Shown: one piece after another, positions 11,531 to 25,717 of the stretch
Layout of the letters: each line of letters opens with the position of its first letter
How positions within the stretch are numbered: position 1 is the first letter of the stretch
Origin: Desmodesmus armatus
Lineage: Eukaryota; Chlorophyta; Chlorophyceae; Sphaeropleales; Scenedesmaceae
DNA length: 64,000 nucleotides
Direction: 5' to 3'
Assembly: GCA_007449985.2 (NCBI GenBank)
Contig: VIIQ02000312.1
Span: 1-64,000, forward strand
Position numbers and translations under genes: made by a program
The notes under the pieces: model-generated
The model's database searches: none
What the model saw: the letters and a program-made list of their open reading frames with translations, nothing else
Told to the model about the DNA's origin: nothing

Positions 11531-12394
11531 GGTCCAGCAACGTGTACAGGCTGCAGCAGCAACAGCAACAGCAGCATGTTGACCGAGGTGCTGCAGAGGA
11601 GCACCAGCCAAGCAGTAAGGCTCCTGAGGCGGCCTTTCAAAGGCAAGTTCCAAGTTGCTGCCAGCACATGCGAGTGGCATGTTACTGGGCTGCGAGTGTG
11701 TTTGACTGGATGGAGGTGTAAGAATTGGTGCTGGAAGGACTGGTATGCCATGTAGTATTAGGGCATCTAGCCAGTTGTGAGTGACCGTGTGCGAGACACA
11801 TGCTGGACACATGTTGCATAGTGGTAATGATGATGGTGACTCGGATGGTGAGGGTGCGGATGGTGATGCTTACCTTTGCTTTGCCAAGAGGACACATATC
11901 AAATGATGGGTCGCACTGCACTCCAAGTTGAGGCAGTCGTAACAAGCCTATGACCTACATGCGGTGTTGCTGGATATCTTGCTGGGCGTGGTTTGCTGTG
12001 GTCCTTGCAGAACTGCCAGCGGACCAGGTGGCACATCAGGGCGCAGAAAGGCACGCTGCTTGTTGGCTGGCGTCCTCTGTGTTGCTGGCCTGAGTACACA
12101 TCTGTGCTGTGTCATGACAGACGCTGACTCATACAGGTAGCTGACTTGTACAATCTCTGTCAGGTTGACCACCACGTTGTGCATGGACCTTCGATGGGGT
12201 GTTGTACAACACAACGTTTACCCCCGTATGCAATTGCGTTGGTCCACGAGCCTGTCTTGTGGCAGTGGTATGGGTGTGTGTGTGGTGTTGAAGGCTGTAC
12301 CATGACGATTCTGTGCTGTTTGGTATTAGCTGAGCAATTGAGCTTTTGGGCAACAGCATGCCAAAAAAACTGTGCTTGATGTGCTTGACATGTG
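11531..12394. other. No gene recognised
   Basis: Between the LRR relic and the first possible exon of the giant gene. It includes a CAG stretch near 11555-11577 and a GATGGTGA-type imperfect repeat near 11826-11870. No exon is supported. Confidence 0.4.
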
Positions 12395-12566
12395 ATGTTG
12401 CACGGGCCTGCTTTTGATGATGGATGCCCACTGTCCAGCATTTTTCGTGGCAGGAAGAACTTTGAATGCCCGAATTGCTTATCAGCTTTGCTTCACCACC
12501 GTCCACGGTGGATAGTGTGGCACGAAAATGTTTGTGAGTCCAAGGTTTTTGTGAACGACGACCGGG
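12395..12566 (+). CDS. Possible 5' exon(s) of the giant low-complexity protein gene
   Basis: An open plus-strand segment (ATG 12395 or acceptor at 12438) containing codons for KNFECPNCLSALLHHRP and WHENVCESKVFVNDDR, ending at a GT donor (12567). It has a natural amino-acid composition, unlike the repeat-driven frames around it. Joining it to the next supported exon (12618 onward) fails by one base unless the GGGG run at the donor is one base longer, the same kind of problem seen at other homopolymers here. Family not recognised. It could belong to a separate small gene. Confidence 0.3.
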
Positions 12567-12617
12567 GTGAGTGGGTGGCGTAGATGATTCCATCGGTTTT
12601 AATTAATCTAATTGCAG

Positions 12618-13844
12618 CTCAAATCGGGATGCGTCCCTGTATGTCTACGGAATGAACCCACAGGGCGCCATTGACAGCAGGACGCCAGCAATTCATCAAT
12701 TTATGGTGGTAATCAGCTCATTAATGATTCAATGTAAGTGCCTCTGCTGGACGTCGCTGAGAGCCAGGGGCAAAGCAGTACAGCCATCGCCATCACCTCT
12801 GAAATTGGACGCGTTTCCACTTTGATGAACCGCAGGACGAACTGGAAAGAATGGCTGCATAACAAGTCTCCTAGAACCGCTGGCAAGCACAACAAGAAGA
12901 AAGGCAGCAATGTGAGCGAGACAGCCCCGCCTGCTGCTGCTCAAGCGCAAGGCACTCCCACTTCTCGCAGCCAGAGCCTCGATCAACGTCCACATGAAGT
13001 ATTATCCAGTCCCAGTGGCAGTTTGGGCCGTGTGCAGCAGCAGCTGAGCCCTTTGAGGTGAGCTGGGTGCAGCAGTGTGGGGGAGGGGCCTACTCTACCT
13101 ACCCATGGGTGGCCACTAGGATAGGGCGGCCATAGCTTCGGCACTGGGGCACTCTGAGGTCTTGGAGAGGTAGTTCGTAATTTGCACCACTGTTTTTCAA
13201 CGTGTGCTGTACATGAGGGTCTCCAGCGTCACGCATGCACGACAAACCCAATAATCTATAGGTGCCGGCTGGCTAGCCCTGTACTGCCACTGGTGGGCCC
13301 GGCCACGTGCTGTTGATTGTAGGTGGGTGGGGCGTCAGACATGGCCTTTCAGCATGCACATCATGCATGTACAATGTGTCGCTTGTAGGGTCACGCAGCA
13401 GTCCACAAAGGGGCAGGCAGAGAGCAAGTCAAGATAAGCAGGTAGACAGCAGATTGTTGGCCTGCTGTGTGCTGTATGCTGAATTACTAGTGTGCCTGCC
13501 CGGTAACAGTCACTTACCAGTGGCTGAACTCAGCCACTTTATCGCTTTATGCTCTGCCAATGTTGCCCCTGTAGGCTGCGACCATCAGAGTGCAAGTCTC
13601 AGGACCACTCCCTTGCTGAAAGCACCCCGCAGCATGGCTTGCAGCAGCAGCAGCAGCAGCAGCCACCTGGGCTGGCATACCACAAGCTCCCACGCAGCCA
13701 CCATCAACAGCAGCAGCAGCAGCTGCAGCAACAGCAGCCGGTGCAGGCTGACCAGGAGCAGCAGCAGCAGCAGCCTCAGCCTCAGCCTTGGCAACTGAGT
13801 GAGGATGAAGTGATGAGGGTCCTCAGCAGCACAGGAGGCTTTGC

Positions 13845-13891
<47 letters not shown>

Positions 13892-15023
13892 CGCTGCTGC
13901 AAGCAAACCGCCACAGGCAGCAGCAGCAGCCAGCAGCAGCAGCTTCTGACAGCCCTGAAGCAGCAATGCTGTACTACCAACACCAGCAGGAGCTGCAGCA
14001 GCAACACCTGCAGCAGCAGCAACTGCTGAATCTGCAACAGCAACAACACTACCAGCAGCAGGAGCTGGCGCCCCCCGATTTCATGCAGGCAGAGTTTTCC
14101 CGCCTCCAGAAGATGCGCCAGCGGCGGCACAGCAAGATGAGCAGGGCTGACTCAGCCGGCTCACACACACCAACTGCAGCCTCACCAACTAACAGCTACA
14201 ATGGAGATGCACGGTCCCAGGGTTCAGCGGCTTTTTCTGAGGGTTTTGCAGGGGTGCTTGGCAGCCCTAGGGGCACCATGGGCACTGGTATGATTCGTCA
14301 GCAGGCTGGGTTCCTTCCTGGGGGTGGTATTCCTGTAGAGATGCACTTTGGAGGCGCACCCTTGCAACAGCAGCAGCAGCAGCAGCAGTACTGTATGAGC
14401 CAGCCTGGCAGGCTGATCAAGGCAGGGTGGTTTGATCCACCAGGCCACAGCATACTAGCAGCTCAGCACATTCACACAGCAGCAGCAGCAGCAGCAGAAG
14501 CAGGACATGACAGCGGCCGCGACCACGCCGCCGCTGCTGCTGCCGCCGCCGCCGTCAGCAGCAGCAGCAGGAACCAGAGGGCCTTCGACCTCGATACAGC
14601 AGCCAGCAGCCCCTTCAGCCCCTCTGCTGCTGCTGCTGCCAGTAGGGGCAAACACATGCAGCTCCTGCCTCTCAACCTGCAAGACGTGCAGCACCCCCTG
14701 CCTCTAGATGTCCGTGCTTACACAAAGGATGACAGTGAAGCAGCAGCAGCCACCCAGCAAGGATACTGCAGCAAGGGTTACCACCCCCATGCACAGGGGT
14801 ATGGTCTGCCTGTTAGCCCTGACAGCCCCAGAGGCTCTGCTGCTCTGCACAGCCAGCGGCCAGCTGCATCACGCAGCCACCGCACCCTGCAGCAGCAGCA
14901 GCAGCAGTGGGATCAGGTGGCAGCTGAGGCTCCCCAACAGCAGCAGCAGCAGCAGCAGCAGCCGTTGTGGCCATGGAACAGCAATCAGGCCTGCGCATCC
15001 CCACCCGAAGAACTGCGGCAACC

Positions 15024-15091
<68 letters not shown>

Positions 15092-16701
15092 GGGCGGTGA
15101 GCCCTCCCCAGCAGCGGTGCTCCTCAGGCGTCACCTTGCCAAGAGGGTATGCAGGCAGGAGCAGCAGCGGGTCTCACCGCATGCAGGCTTGGCTGGCATC
15201 TCTGCCGCCATCCTTCGAGGATGGCAGTAGGCAGGGGTCACCTGCAGGGCAGGATGAAGAGGAGGAAGGGGAGGAGGGAGAGTATGTAGGCACGGACGCT
15301 GCTGCTGCTGCTGAGTATGGCAGCAGGGAGATGGTACACTCCCACCAGCCGCAGCAGCCGCAGCAGCAACAGCAGCAGTGGGTGATTGAGCAGGCAGGGG
15401 GCAACTGCATTGACCAAGAGAGCAGCTTCAGGCGACCGTCTAGCAGAAATGGGCGATCCGAGCTGTCTTATGCAGCACGCTATCAGCAGGTGCAGCAGCG
15501 AAGGCGCACCAAAGACGGCCCAGGTCTCGCGTCCGTGCAAATCGGCGAGCCTCGCCCGTCATCGCAGACGTCGGGCGGGGCTTCGACTCCCGCCGACGGA
15601 ACGGACGTGTCGTCCGACATCACGTTCAAATTCCCGCTGCTGGGATCCCGTGAGCCGTCAGACCTCGGATCTGTGCGTAGGACGTCGGCCCAGGACTCCA
15701 CGGCAGTTGTGGCGCCAACAGCAGCAGCAGCAGCAGGGGGTAACAGACTGGATGTCAGGCTGGGAGGCGATGGTCCAAGGGAGCAGCAGGAAGGAAGACA
15801 ATCACCGCAGCAGGCATACCCCTCCACTGCAGTCAGCACGGAAGGCAGTCAGTCAAGGACACTCAGTGTGAGAAGCACCTCACCCTGTGGCGATGACTTC
15901 TCAACCGACCCAGCAGCAGCAGCACCACCACCACTACCAGACTACCAAGCAGTGCCAAGGGGGGCCCACAGCAGCGCGAGAAGGAGCAGGAGCAGGAGCA
16001 GGAGTAGCAGAAGCAGGAGCAGCAGCAGGCAGTACATGAGGGGCAGCAGCAGCACCGCACAGCCCAAACGTGGGGAGTCCCTGACAGGCGACCTGCTCCT
16101 TGCAGATGCAGAGCGGCTGCAGCACATGCTCAACAAACTGCAGCACAAGGCGCTGCAGCTGCCGGGGTCTGCTAGCGCTGCTGCAGCAGCAGCAGCAGCA
16201 GCAGCAGCAGGTGCTGCAGGCCTCACAGAAGGCGACCTGCCGCCACGGCGGGCCTCCACAAACGCATCTGGCCAGGAACTTGATGCTGATGCTGTTGCTG
16301 GTGAGGCCTTCCCAACCCTTGGGGCCTCAGCCAATGGGTCCCTGTCTGCAGGAGACTTTGTGAGGGAGGTTGGCACTGCCGAAGCGGCAGCATACAGAGG
16401 TATCGAGGGTATCGAGGGTGCCAGCACTGCGCACGGCAGCTGTGTTGAGGAGCCTTCCTTTGCGTTCTCTGACAACGCAAGCCTGGGCGAGCAGCAGCAG
16501 TACCAGCAGCAGCAGCAGCTGCTGCAAGCATACCGCCCCAGCAGCGGCGCAAGCACAGGCGAGCAGCAGCAGTACCACCAGCAGCAGCAGCACCTGCTGC
16601 AAGCATACTGCCCCAGTAGCGGCACAAGCACAGGCGAGCAAAAGCATGTAGGGTACGCATCTGAAGCCAGATTGGGAGCAGGCTCCTGCACCAGCCTCTC
16701 T

Positions 16702-16745
<44 letters not shown>

Positions 16746-18165
16746 CCTGCTGCTGCAGTCAGCAGAGGCACACGGCCTAGCACCTGTCCCAGAGGTGGGG
16801 TCACCAGTCCACCCGAGTGAGATGACCTACGAGGCTTTTGCAGAGCTGCAGCACCAGCTGTTGCACCAGACCCTGCTGCAGCAGCAGCACCTTGTGGCGT
16901 CACCCGTCAGGATCAGCAGCAGCGGCTACTTCACCTCAGAGGCTGGTAGGGAGTCATCATTTTACTCCGCCAACGGAGGATCTTTGAGGGGTAGGAGCGG
17001 CACCAGTGCAGACACCAGCACAAACGGCAGGGCAGCCATGGGCTTGCGCCACGGGCAACCCTCAGCCGCAGCCACAGCAGCAGCAGCAGCTTACAATGCT
17101 CGCCACCCAGGGTTGCCCATGGCCATGCGCCCCAATGACATTGGTAATGTAGGCGAACTGGGACTGCTGCCAGCCGCCGGCGGCCGTGGCAGCAGTGCCG
17201 CCAACGCAGCAGCAGCAGCAGCAGCAGCAGCAGCTGTGTCACCAGGTGACCATGCCACCAGCAGCGACGGCGGCAGTGCTTGGGGCTATGGCCGCGCTGC
17301 TCTGAAGCAGCTACTGACAGCACCCAGGAGGTGGACAAGGCGCAGCAAAGCCAGCAGGGGGTGCAGCACCACTGCTGCTACCACACCATTGGACGGTACA
17401 CCTGACATCACCCCTGACATCACCCCTCAGGGCTCCTTTAGGGGGCAAAGCAGAGCAGACGATGTGTCTTCAGACACAAAGCCTGCTGCTGCTGCTGCTG
17501 CTGCTGCTGCTTGTGGAGATAGTGGCGGCAGGCAAGTTGAGGCTGGCAGCTCTCAGCAGCGGTTCGGTGCAAGGATACCGCTTGCTGACGAAATGGCGGG
17601 AAAATGGGCGGGAAGGCCCCTGGCAGCTGAGAGCAGCAGCAGCCTGTATGACCGAGCGGCACAGCAGCTCGCGCATGAAGAGGCTGGCAGCAGCAGTAGC
17701 AGCAGCAGCAGCTGTTGCGAAGATGACATTGAGGCAGAAAGCTCTGCAGTTGCCAGCAATGCTGCTGTAGATGGCTCAAGCAAACCAGAGACAAGGGTAC
17801 AGGTGAGGCCCAGCTCCCGGCTGCAACAGCAGCAGGGACAGGGGGGCTCTGGCCTCCAGGCAGAAGGGTCCCAGTCTACCTTCCGCCCCCAGTCTCGCTG
17901 CAGCAGCAAGCTGCCGCCTGCCTTAGCAGCTGATGCTGATGCTGTCAGCGACCATGACAGCAGTCCATTGCCATCACAGGGAGAAGCAGCAGGGGCAGCA
18001 GCAGGGGCAGCAGCAGCAGCAGCAGCAGCAGCAGGGCTGGATATGGACCCTCAAGTGCATCAAGCTGCCTCCCTGCTGGCTAGCACACTGGGCATCCCAG
18101 TCAATACCTTTGAGGCACTCATCAAATCCCTGGGCAACCAGGTGGCACCTGATGTCTTTGGGCAG

Positions 18166-18196
<31 letters not shown>

Positions 18197-21100
18197 TGCA
18201 GTCAGGAGATGGCAACAACCAGAGCAAGCGTCGCTCTGGCAGCCCCCAGCCTGCTGTCACCCGCAGCAGCAGCAGGAGCAGCAGCAGGCGGGCAAAGAGC
18301 CCAGAACCTGCCGCACCCACTGCTGCTGATGCTGCTGCTGCTGCTGCTGCCAAGGGGGCACCACCTCACTCCTCCCCATCACCGGCCAAGCCAGCAGCAG
18401 CAGCAGCAGCAGGTAGCAGGGGCAGAACAGCTGCTGGTGCAGCATCCCTGCGGCAGAAAGCTAGGTCCACTGCTGCTCCTTCAACCCGCAAGGTTCCTGC
18501 CAAGGCTGGAGACCTTAGCCCAGACACACCACCCATCCTCAGGGCCAGGGCACCAGGAGCTTCCACTAGCCCTGCTGCAACATCCGCAGGCGGCAGCAGC
18601 AGCAGCAGCGATGCAGCAGCAGCATCTCGAGGCAAGAGCCCTGCCAAGGGGGTGGCGGCGACAGCAGCAGCAGGCCGAGCGAAGCCCGGCGCTGACTGCA
18701 CCAACAGCAGCAGGCAGGCGAGCCCAAAATCAGCCCGCCGCGCAAGCCCTAGCCCAAACCGCAGCCCTGGCCGAACCCGAGGTGGAGACAGCAGCAGCAG
18801 GCAGCCTAGCCCCAGCCCCCCCACCCGAGGTCCCACCCCCCCAGGCTTCCACAGCTATAGGCGCAGCGCAAGGCAGGGTCACGGCTTGGAACCGCAAGAC
18901 CCGCGTTCGAGTCCGGGCGGTCACGCGGCGTCCGTGCAGTGTTCCGACCGAGGCGCCTTCGCGTTCGCCGCCCCCACAAAACAATCCTCCCAGCGGGCTG
19001 TTGCGGGCGCCAGGACTCGAAGGCGGGCGGCGGAGATGTCGAGTGGTGGCATCAGCAGCAGCAGCAGCAGCATGAGGGGGTCTTCGGCAGCAGGCCTGAG
19101 GGCCGAGAGCAGCAGGAGCACTGCCGGTGGCAGCTTGGGGGGTGCCTTGATGATGCCTCAGCTGTCAAAGTTCCCGCAGGCGGGGTCACCAGAGCCACGG
19201 GCGTGGGAGCGCAGCCTGAGGTGAGTGAGGGGCCGGCACTGCCTTTTTGATGAGGTTTGCGGGGTGCCGGGGAGGGGAGGGGGGACTCCCACCGCCCGGC
19301 TACACAAAGCTGTTGCGTTGTGACTGAGTGTGACAGTGTGATAGGTGTGAGTATGAAACTGAGTCAGACAATGATACACCCGTAGCTCTTGAGCTCAAGA
19401 GCTCATGCCAGCCATTCACTTGATATCACAGTGGTGGGTAAGAGCAAACCACATTCATGCCTCACTCATCATGGTGACCATCACTGCTGCCGCTGCCGTT
19501 CGCATCTGCCGTAAGCCTTCACTTACCCCCCCCCCTCAGCAGGCCTCCTCGCAGCTCCCCCGCACGCAGCAGGTCCCCAGCCGCACCCCCACCACACTCA
19601 TCATAGTATCCTCATCACCACAACTGCTGCCGCTGCCGCTGCCGCTGCTGTCTGCATCTCATGTCCAATCACAACCCCCTAGCAGGTCACCCAGCAGCTC
19701 CCCAGCTCGCAGCAGGTCCCCCGCCCTCGCCCCCACCACACTCATCATAGTATCCTCATCACCACAATTGCTGCCGCTGCCGCTGCTGTCTGCATCTTGT
19801 GTCCAATCACCCCCCCCCCCAGCAGGTCTCCCAGCAGCTCCCCAGCTCGCAGCAGATCCCCAGCCCGTGCCCCCACCACAAGCCCTCCCCGCTGGATCCC
19901 CTGCGGCTCACCCAGCCCCAAACTCGACCTCTCCCCCGGCTCCCAAACCGCACCCTCCCACGACTCCAACGGGGGTGCAGGTCGCACCCACCCCCGAAGC
20001 AACAGCACGAGCCCCCTGAGGGGCCGCAGAGGCCGCGCAGCATCGCCAGAGTCCCCCCACGGGGACTCGGCGTGTGCGCTGTTCAGCAGGTTCGATCTGA
20101 TGGCAGCTGCCACGGTGGAGGATGTGAGTGGGGGCGGTGTGGCGCTAAGGAGTAGGTCTGCGCCGCGGTCGAGCTTCCATACCGAGCAGGATGGGGATGC
20201 TGCGGCCAGTGCGGTCAGGATGCTCATGGATCGAGCGCTGCATAAGGTGCGTGTGGTGTGCTGTGATGTGCTGGGATGTACAGCTTGATACATTCAAGCC
20301 AAGTCACTTTTTTTGAAAAAGGTGGGGCGGTTGCAGCCAAAGCAGTCTGTCACCCCCTGTTGTTGTTGGCAAAGTAAGGCTGATGACAGTGATGCTTGGT
20401 GCTTTGTCCACCAAGCATCACTGTCATCAGCCTTACTTTGCTAACAACAACTGGGGGTTACAGACTGGGTTGACTGCAAGAGGGCCTCAGCAAGCACTTC
20501 ATCTTGTAGAGTGGACCTCTGCTTTCAAAGCTGTGTCTTCCCTATCAAACATATGGTAACTGTGTGTATGCAGGTTGCCAGCCGGCACAGCACCGAGACT
20601 GATTTGACCTCACGAGGGGCCAGTCAGCACTACCTTTCCTAGCTTTCTATTGAGAGGACCTCTGCCCTCATGGGACTATCCTCTCCACTGAACGCATTTG
20701 CAATCTTTGCGTATGCAGGTTGCCAGCCGGCGCAGCACAGAGGCTTCAGCATCAGGAGCCTCCTCCACTCTCAGCACAGGCAGCCTCTCTCTCCTAGTGC
20801 CACGAGCCTCCCACGTCCACTATCATCCAGCAGCAGCAGCAGCAGCGGGGGCCAGCAGCAGCGCCAGTGTCGCATCTGGTAGGCCCTCTTCTGCTGCAAG
20901 TGGCTCTGCGGTGTACCCACCACCCCCATCGATATTTGCCTGGTCTACTCAGGAGCAGCTGGCGCCCCGGGATGACAGCTGGCGTAACCAGGCAGCAGGC
21001 TCTGACCCCGGTGGACGCCTGCAGGTAAGCGGAGTGATTGATTATATGACAAGGCCCTGGATGATCATTATTCTTTTATGGGGGGGAGGTTGTTACAAGT

Positions 21101-21882
21101 ATATAGCAAGGCAGTTGGCAAAGCATCTGCGTAGCATTTGCCTGGTCTACTCAGGAGCAGCTGGTACCACGGGATGACAGCTGGCGTAACCAGGCAGCAG
21201 GCTCCGACCCTGGTGGACGGCTGCAGGTATGTAAATAATAACATAAACAAATAATATACATAATATTATTTTATATAATCAGTATTTATTACGTTTATTG
21301 ATGTTTTTTTTATCATTTCTAATATTCCTTATGACAGAAGCGGAGTGATTGATGAGATGACAAGGCCCTGGATGATCATTCTTCCTAGACAGCAAGGAAA
21401 TTAGCAAGGCAGTTTGCATAGCATGTGCCTGGTCTACTCAGGAGCAGCTGGGACCGCGGGAGGCATCATGATGACAGCTGGAGGAACCAGGCAGCCGCCT
21501 GCAGATGAATGTAGAGTTCACTGGTGGTTCCACGCCGATACCTGTTTCTCAAACACTGGCTTGCTGATGTGTGCGGGCTGTCATGTGTTTTGAAGACTTG
21601 CATGCAGTGGCTGATGGAGATTTCCAGAGCAATACAGAAGCCTTCGATAGCTCATGTAGCCCACTCCTGAGACCCTCGTGACGTGAGATCAAGGAATCTT
21701 GCTGAGGCAGCGACAATTACTCATGACTTTTTCATTTTCGAACTGCAGATGAATACAGAGGGTGGCACGCCGCTGTGTCTCGCCCGTTCCAGCAGCGGTA
21801 ACATCATGATGCTCTCACGTACAGCAGCAAAGGCCGCCCTCACCGGCCACGTAACCAAGCTGCCGCAGGCCCACTCGCCCCT

Positions 21883-21936
<54 letters not shown>

Positions 21937-24004
21937 CAGACTGGCGACGAGCCCGTGCAGCAGCTTCCCTGGTTTGGCTGCTCTCGCGGCCAAGGCGAGC
22001 GCTGCAGCGGCAGCCAAGGCGCACAAAGCTGGCACGGTGGCAGGAGGTGCGGGGCCAGGTGAGACACATGTTGCGATAGGGAGAAGGGTATTACGTTGGA
22101 GTGTGCAGGCAGCTACATTGCTCAGCACTTGCAGTGGCTTATCTAGGGACGCAAGCAGCTTGGGCAGGTGGCGGACCGATGGGTCCTCGGTGGATTGCTC
22201 AATGTCAACCGTGTGGTTTCTCCGAGAGTCTCTGCCCAGCATTTGACTCGCAGTTGAAGTTGTGGGTCCTCGTCTACCAAGTGACAAGCATAGATGCGGT
22301 TTTATGGCGCAAATTGAACCCGCAAATTTTGCTGTCACCAATGAATGCATGCAGGTGCGGCTGCGCTGAAGACAGTGGACTCAGCTTCAGCCAGGAAGCT
22401 CCTGGAGCACTACAGGGAGCACCTGCAGAGCAAACACACCCTGCGCAAGGTCCCAAACCCTGTGGGACTGGGGCCAGAACTTCGCGGCGAGGGCCAGAAT
22501 TTCGTGGCGAGGATGTCCACACAGGGCCGGCAGACCAATGCCAACTCCGACCCCGGGCAGATGCAGGCAGCCGCGACGGCGGCGGCTGTCGCTGCTACGA
22601 CCACGGGTGCCTTGGGAGCGTCTGCTGCAGGTGGGTGTGCCTTTAGAGTTTGTATAAAACTAACTAAAACCTAAACCCTAAACTAGTGGGTTTGCCTTTG
22701 GACGCCCCCCGGGAGTCCGTGCTGGTTGCGTCTATCTGTGGCCGCAGTCAGTTGCAGCGTAGCTCCGTGTAACGCCTTCATTCATTCGTTTTGCTGCAGG
22801 TGTGGAGAGTGACGCGTCTCTGCGGTCCTCTGCCCCTGGTGACATCAATGAAGGGCAACACAGTGGCATGACGACGAACCTGGTGTACAGCAGCAGGGTG
22901 CCGACCGGCGGCCAAGCAGCTGGGGTGTCCAACGGAGGGCAGATGGAGCACCTTCCCCCTGCGGCCGCGCACTCTACCGCGTTGATGGTTAACCCTTGTT
23001 ATGAGTCTAGCGATGGCGGCAGCACGTGGTATGGGACACCAACTGCTGAAGCGGGGCAGCACAATGCAGACAGCGCGTGGGCGGCAGCTGCAGCAGCAGG
23101 TGCGGCGGCAGTCCAGGCTGCTAAGTCGGGTCTGGTCAAGGCAAGCAGCATGGTGTGGGGCCAGGCGGACAACAGCCTCGATCAGCAACACCAGCAGCTG
23201 CCAATGTCGCTGGGAGGCTCATGGCTGCCTCCCTCGGAGCAGCAGAGCAACAGCACTCCCAGCACAGCTGCACCGCAGCAATGCAGTGACATTGGAGACA
23301 CACGCAGCAACGGCTCTACCGCTACCCCTTCCGCCGCTGCCGGCACTGCTGCTGAGGCGGCCACCAACTCCCCAGCTGGTCAGCTACACGGTGAGGCTTC
23401 CAAAGCCAGTGCAGACACACAGCTTCTGTCGCCAGAGTCCTCTAAGGAAGGCGGCCTAGCAGAAGAGGCCTCAGAATACGCCTCCATGCCCTCCACAGAA
23501 GGCGGTGCCACTGCGGTCAACTCCGCACCATGGAGATGTGATCACCCGGGTTCGAACCAGGGACCTCACAGCGGCTGCGGATCTGTATTGGTCAACACTG
23601 CGGCATTTCTCTGGGAGCGCACCGCAGCCACAGACAGCCCCTGTGCCACCGGCTCAGTGGCAGCAGCAGCGGCGGCAGCAGCAGCAGCAGTGGCGGCCAG
23701 CCTGGCGACCAGCGCATCACATGGCAGCAAGGCCGCCGCCCTGACTGGGTACGGCAGCCGCGGCAGCAGCAGCTGCAGCCCACTGCATAGCGGCAACTTC
23801 AGCCCTTTCAGTCAAGAGGGCGGCGATGCATCACGGCATTCATCGGGGGCATACCCTGGGGGAGGGTATGGAAGGAAAGGTAGGGCAGGGAGCCGCAGCC
23901 GCAGCCCCTCGCCTCCTGGCTCCCCAGGTAGCCGTGGTGCCGTACAGAGTGACGGCACGAGCCGCCGGTACGCACAGCAGCACCAGTACCGCCTGGAGCT
24001 CGGT

Positions 24005-24074
<70 letters not shown>

Positions 24075-25630
24075 TGGGTGGTAGCCCCAAGCATGAGTCT
24101 CACGCAGACAGCAGCGGTACCCCGACCTCTTCAGGAGCAGTAGCATCGACAGCAGCTACGCCAAGGATGTGGGAGTCTGGCTACACGACCCCCTCCATCC
24201 CAGCATCTCCAGATGCAGCAGCAGCAGCAGCAGCAGCAGCAGCTGCGGCGGCCGCGGCAGCAGCGGGTGGCAAGTCAGTGAGGCCGGAGCAACCATGGCT
24301 TGACACCATGCTGTCGAGGCTGGGGCGGCTTCCTGAGGATGCACTGCTGGAAGTGATCCACAGACTAGTAGAGGTGAGCAACTTGGTCACTTCCTTGTTT
24401 GCGCTGCAAATCCTCGGATGAAAGAAGGTGTCACACATTGGAAAAATGCACTTGGGCAGCCTACCTGCACCAGACAAGAACTTCTTGTGGCACAGCTGCG
24501 CCAGAGCGGTTTGAGCTGTTGCTGACGTCAACAGTCACGTCAGTCAACAGTGACGTCAACAGCTGACGTCAACAGTCAGTCAACCTGTTTGCTGACGTCA
24601 GCAGTGACACGATTGTTATGTTGCACCGTGCAGCACTGGGCCAGCCTACCGTAGGTTGGGCGAACGACCGCTGACTGCTGGGTCAGCAGGTCTCGAATAC
24701 AGCATAACATGATCCACGCCCTTGGTGCCTTGTGACCCTGTGGCTTGTGACTCTCCTGAAACATTTTCTTGTGGCTGTTGGCGGTCCGCTGCTGCAGCAT
24801 CTCATCGGCTGCACCAACCACAAGGCCATGTTGACAAGTAAATGACTGACAACACTACTGAAACCGTGTCCCTGTTGCTTGTGTGGTTTTTGTCGGGCTT
24901 TTGCTGCAGCGTCTGATCGGCTGCACCAACCCCAAGGCCATGGAGCACCTGCAAGAGCTCCTAGCAGCCCTGCCCTCCATCCTGCCTGCCGGCCAAGCCC
25001 GTGCCGCCCTCATGGACAGAGCACAGAGCCACACCAGCTGGGCAGCAGCAGCAGCAGCTACTGCCGCATGCCGGGACCCTGCACCATCTTCCGCAGCCGC
25101 AACAGCAGGCACGCAGGTTGCTGCTGCATCCCCAACGAGCAGCACACCTGGCGACAGAAACAGCCCAGAGACATTACCACCAGCAGCAGCGGCAGGAGGG
25201 ACAGAGGAGCAAGGCAGCAGCAGCAGCAGTTCAATGAGCAAGCGGTTCGGGGCTCTGCTTCCCCCTCTGGACACCAGCCTATGTGGCTCGGCACCCAGCC
25301 CGCAGATAGGGCCCTGGAAAAGAGCGACCTGCTGCACAGTAGCCCAGGGTCTCAAGAGTCAGCAATGGGCGTTGCTGCTGCACACCTCATGCATAGAGGG
25401 CTGCTGCCAGATCGGCTGGGCCAGCCGGCCTCTCCGGTGACCTCGCCCAGCTACAGGCTCCCTGCAGGTGACGGTGATGCGGCAGCTTTCGTGGGCTATA
25501 CAGCTGGAGGTGCGAGCAACACAGCAGCAGCGGAAGGATCCGCAGCGACATGGGAGGCCAGCCGAGGGAGCATGACAGGTGCTGCTACAGGTCCAGGTTC
25601 TGCTGCTGCCTCTCCCAGAAGCGGTAGTTT

Positions 25631-25717
<87 letters not shown>

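Noticed and set aside
15942..16691. Minus-strand frames rich in Leu, Cys or Ala opposite the giant-gene exon
   Set aside because: CAG tracts read on the other strand give polyL, polyC or polyA. The sense frame stays open for 1,880 codons and joins neighbours in phase, so these are shadows.
23540..23575. tRNA gene
   Set aside because: Only the T-arm is convincing. No acceptor stem, D-arm or anticodon stem at proper spacing, and it lies in a coding exon.
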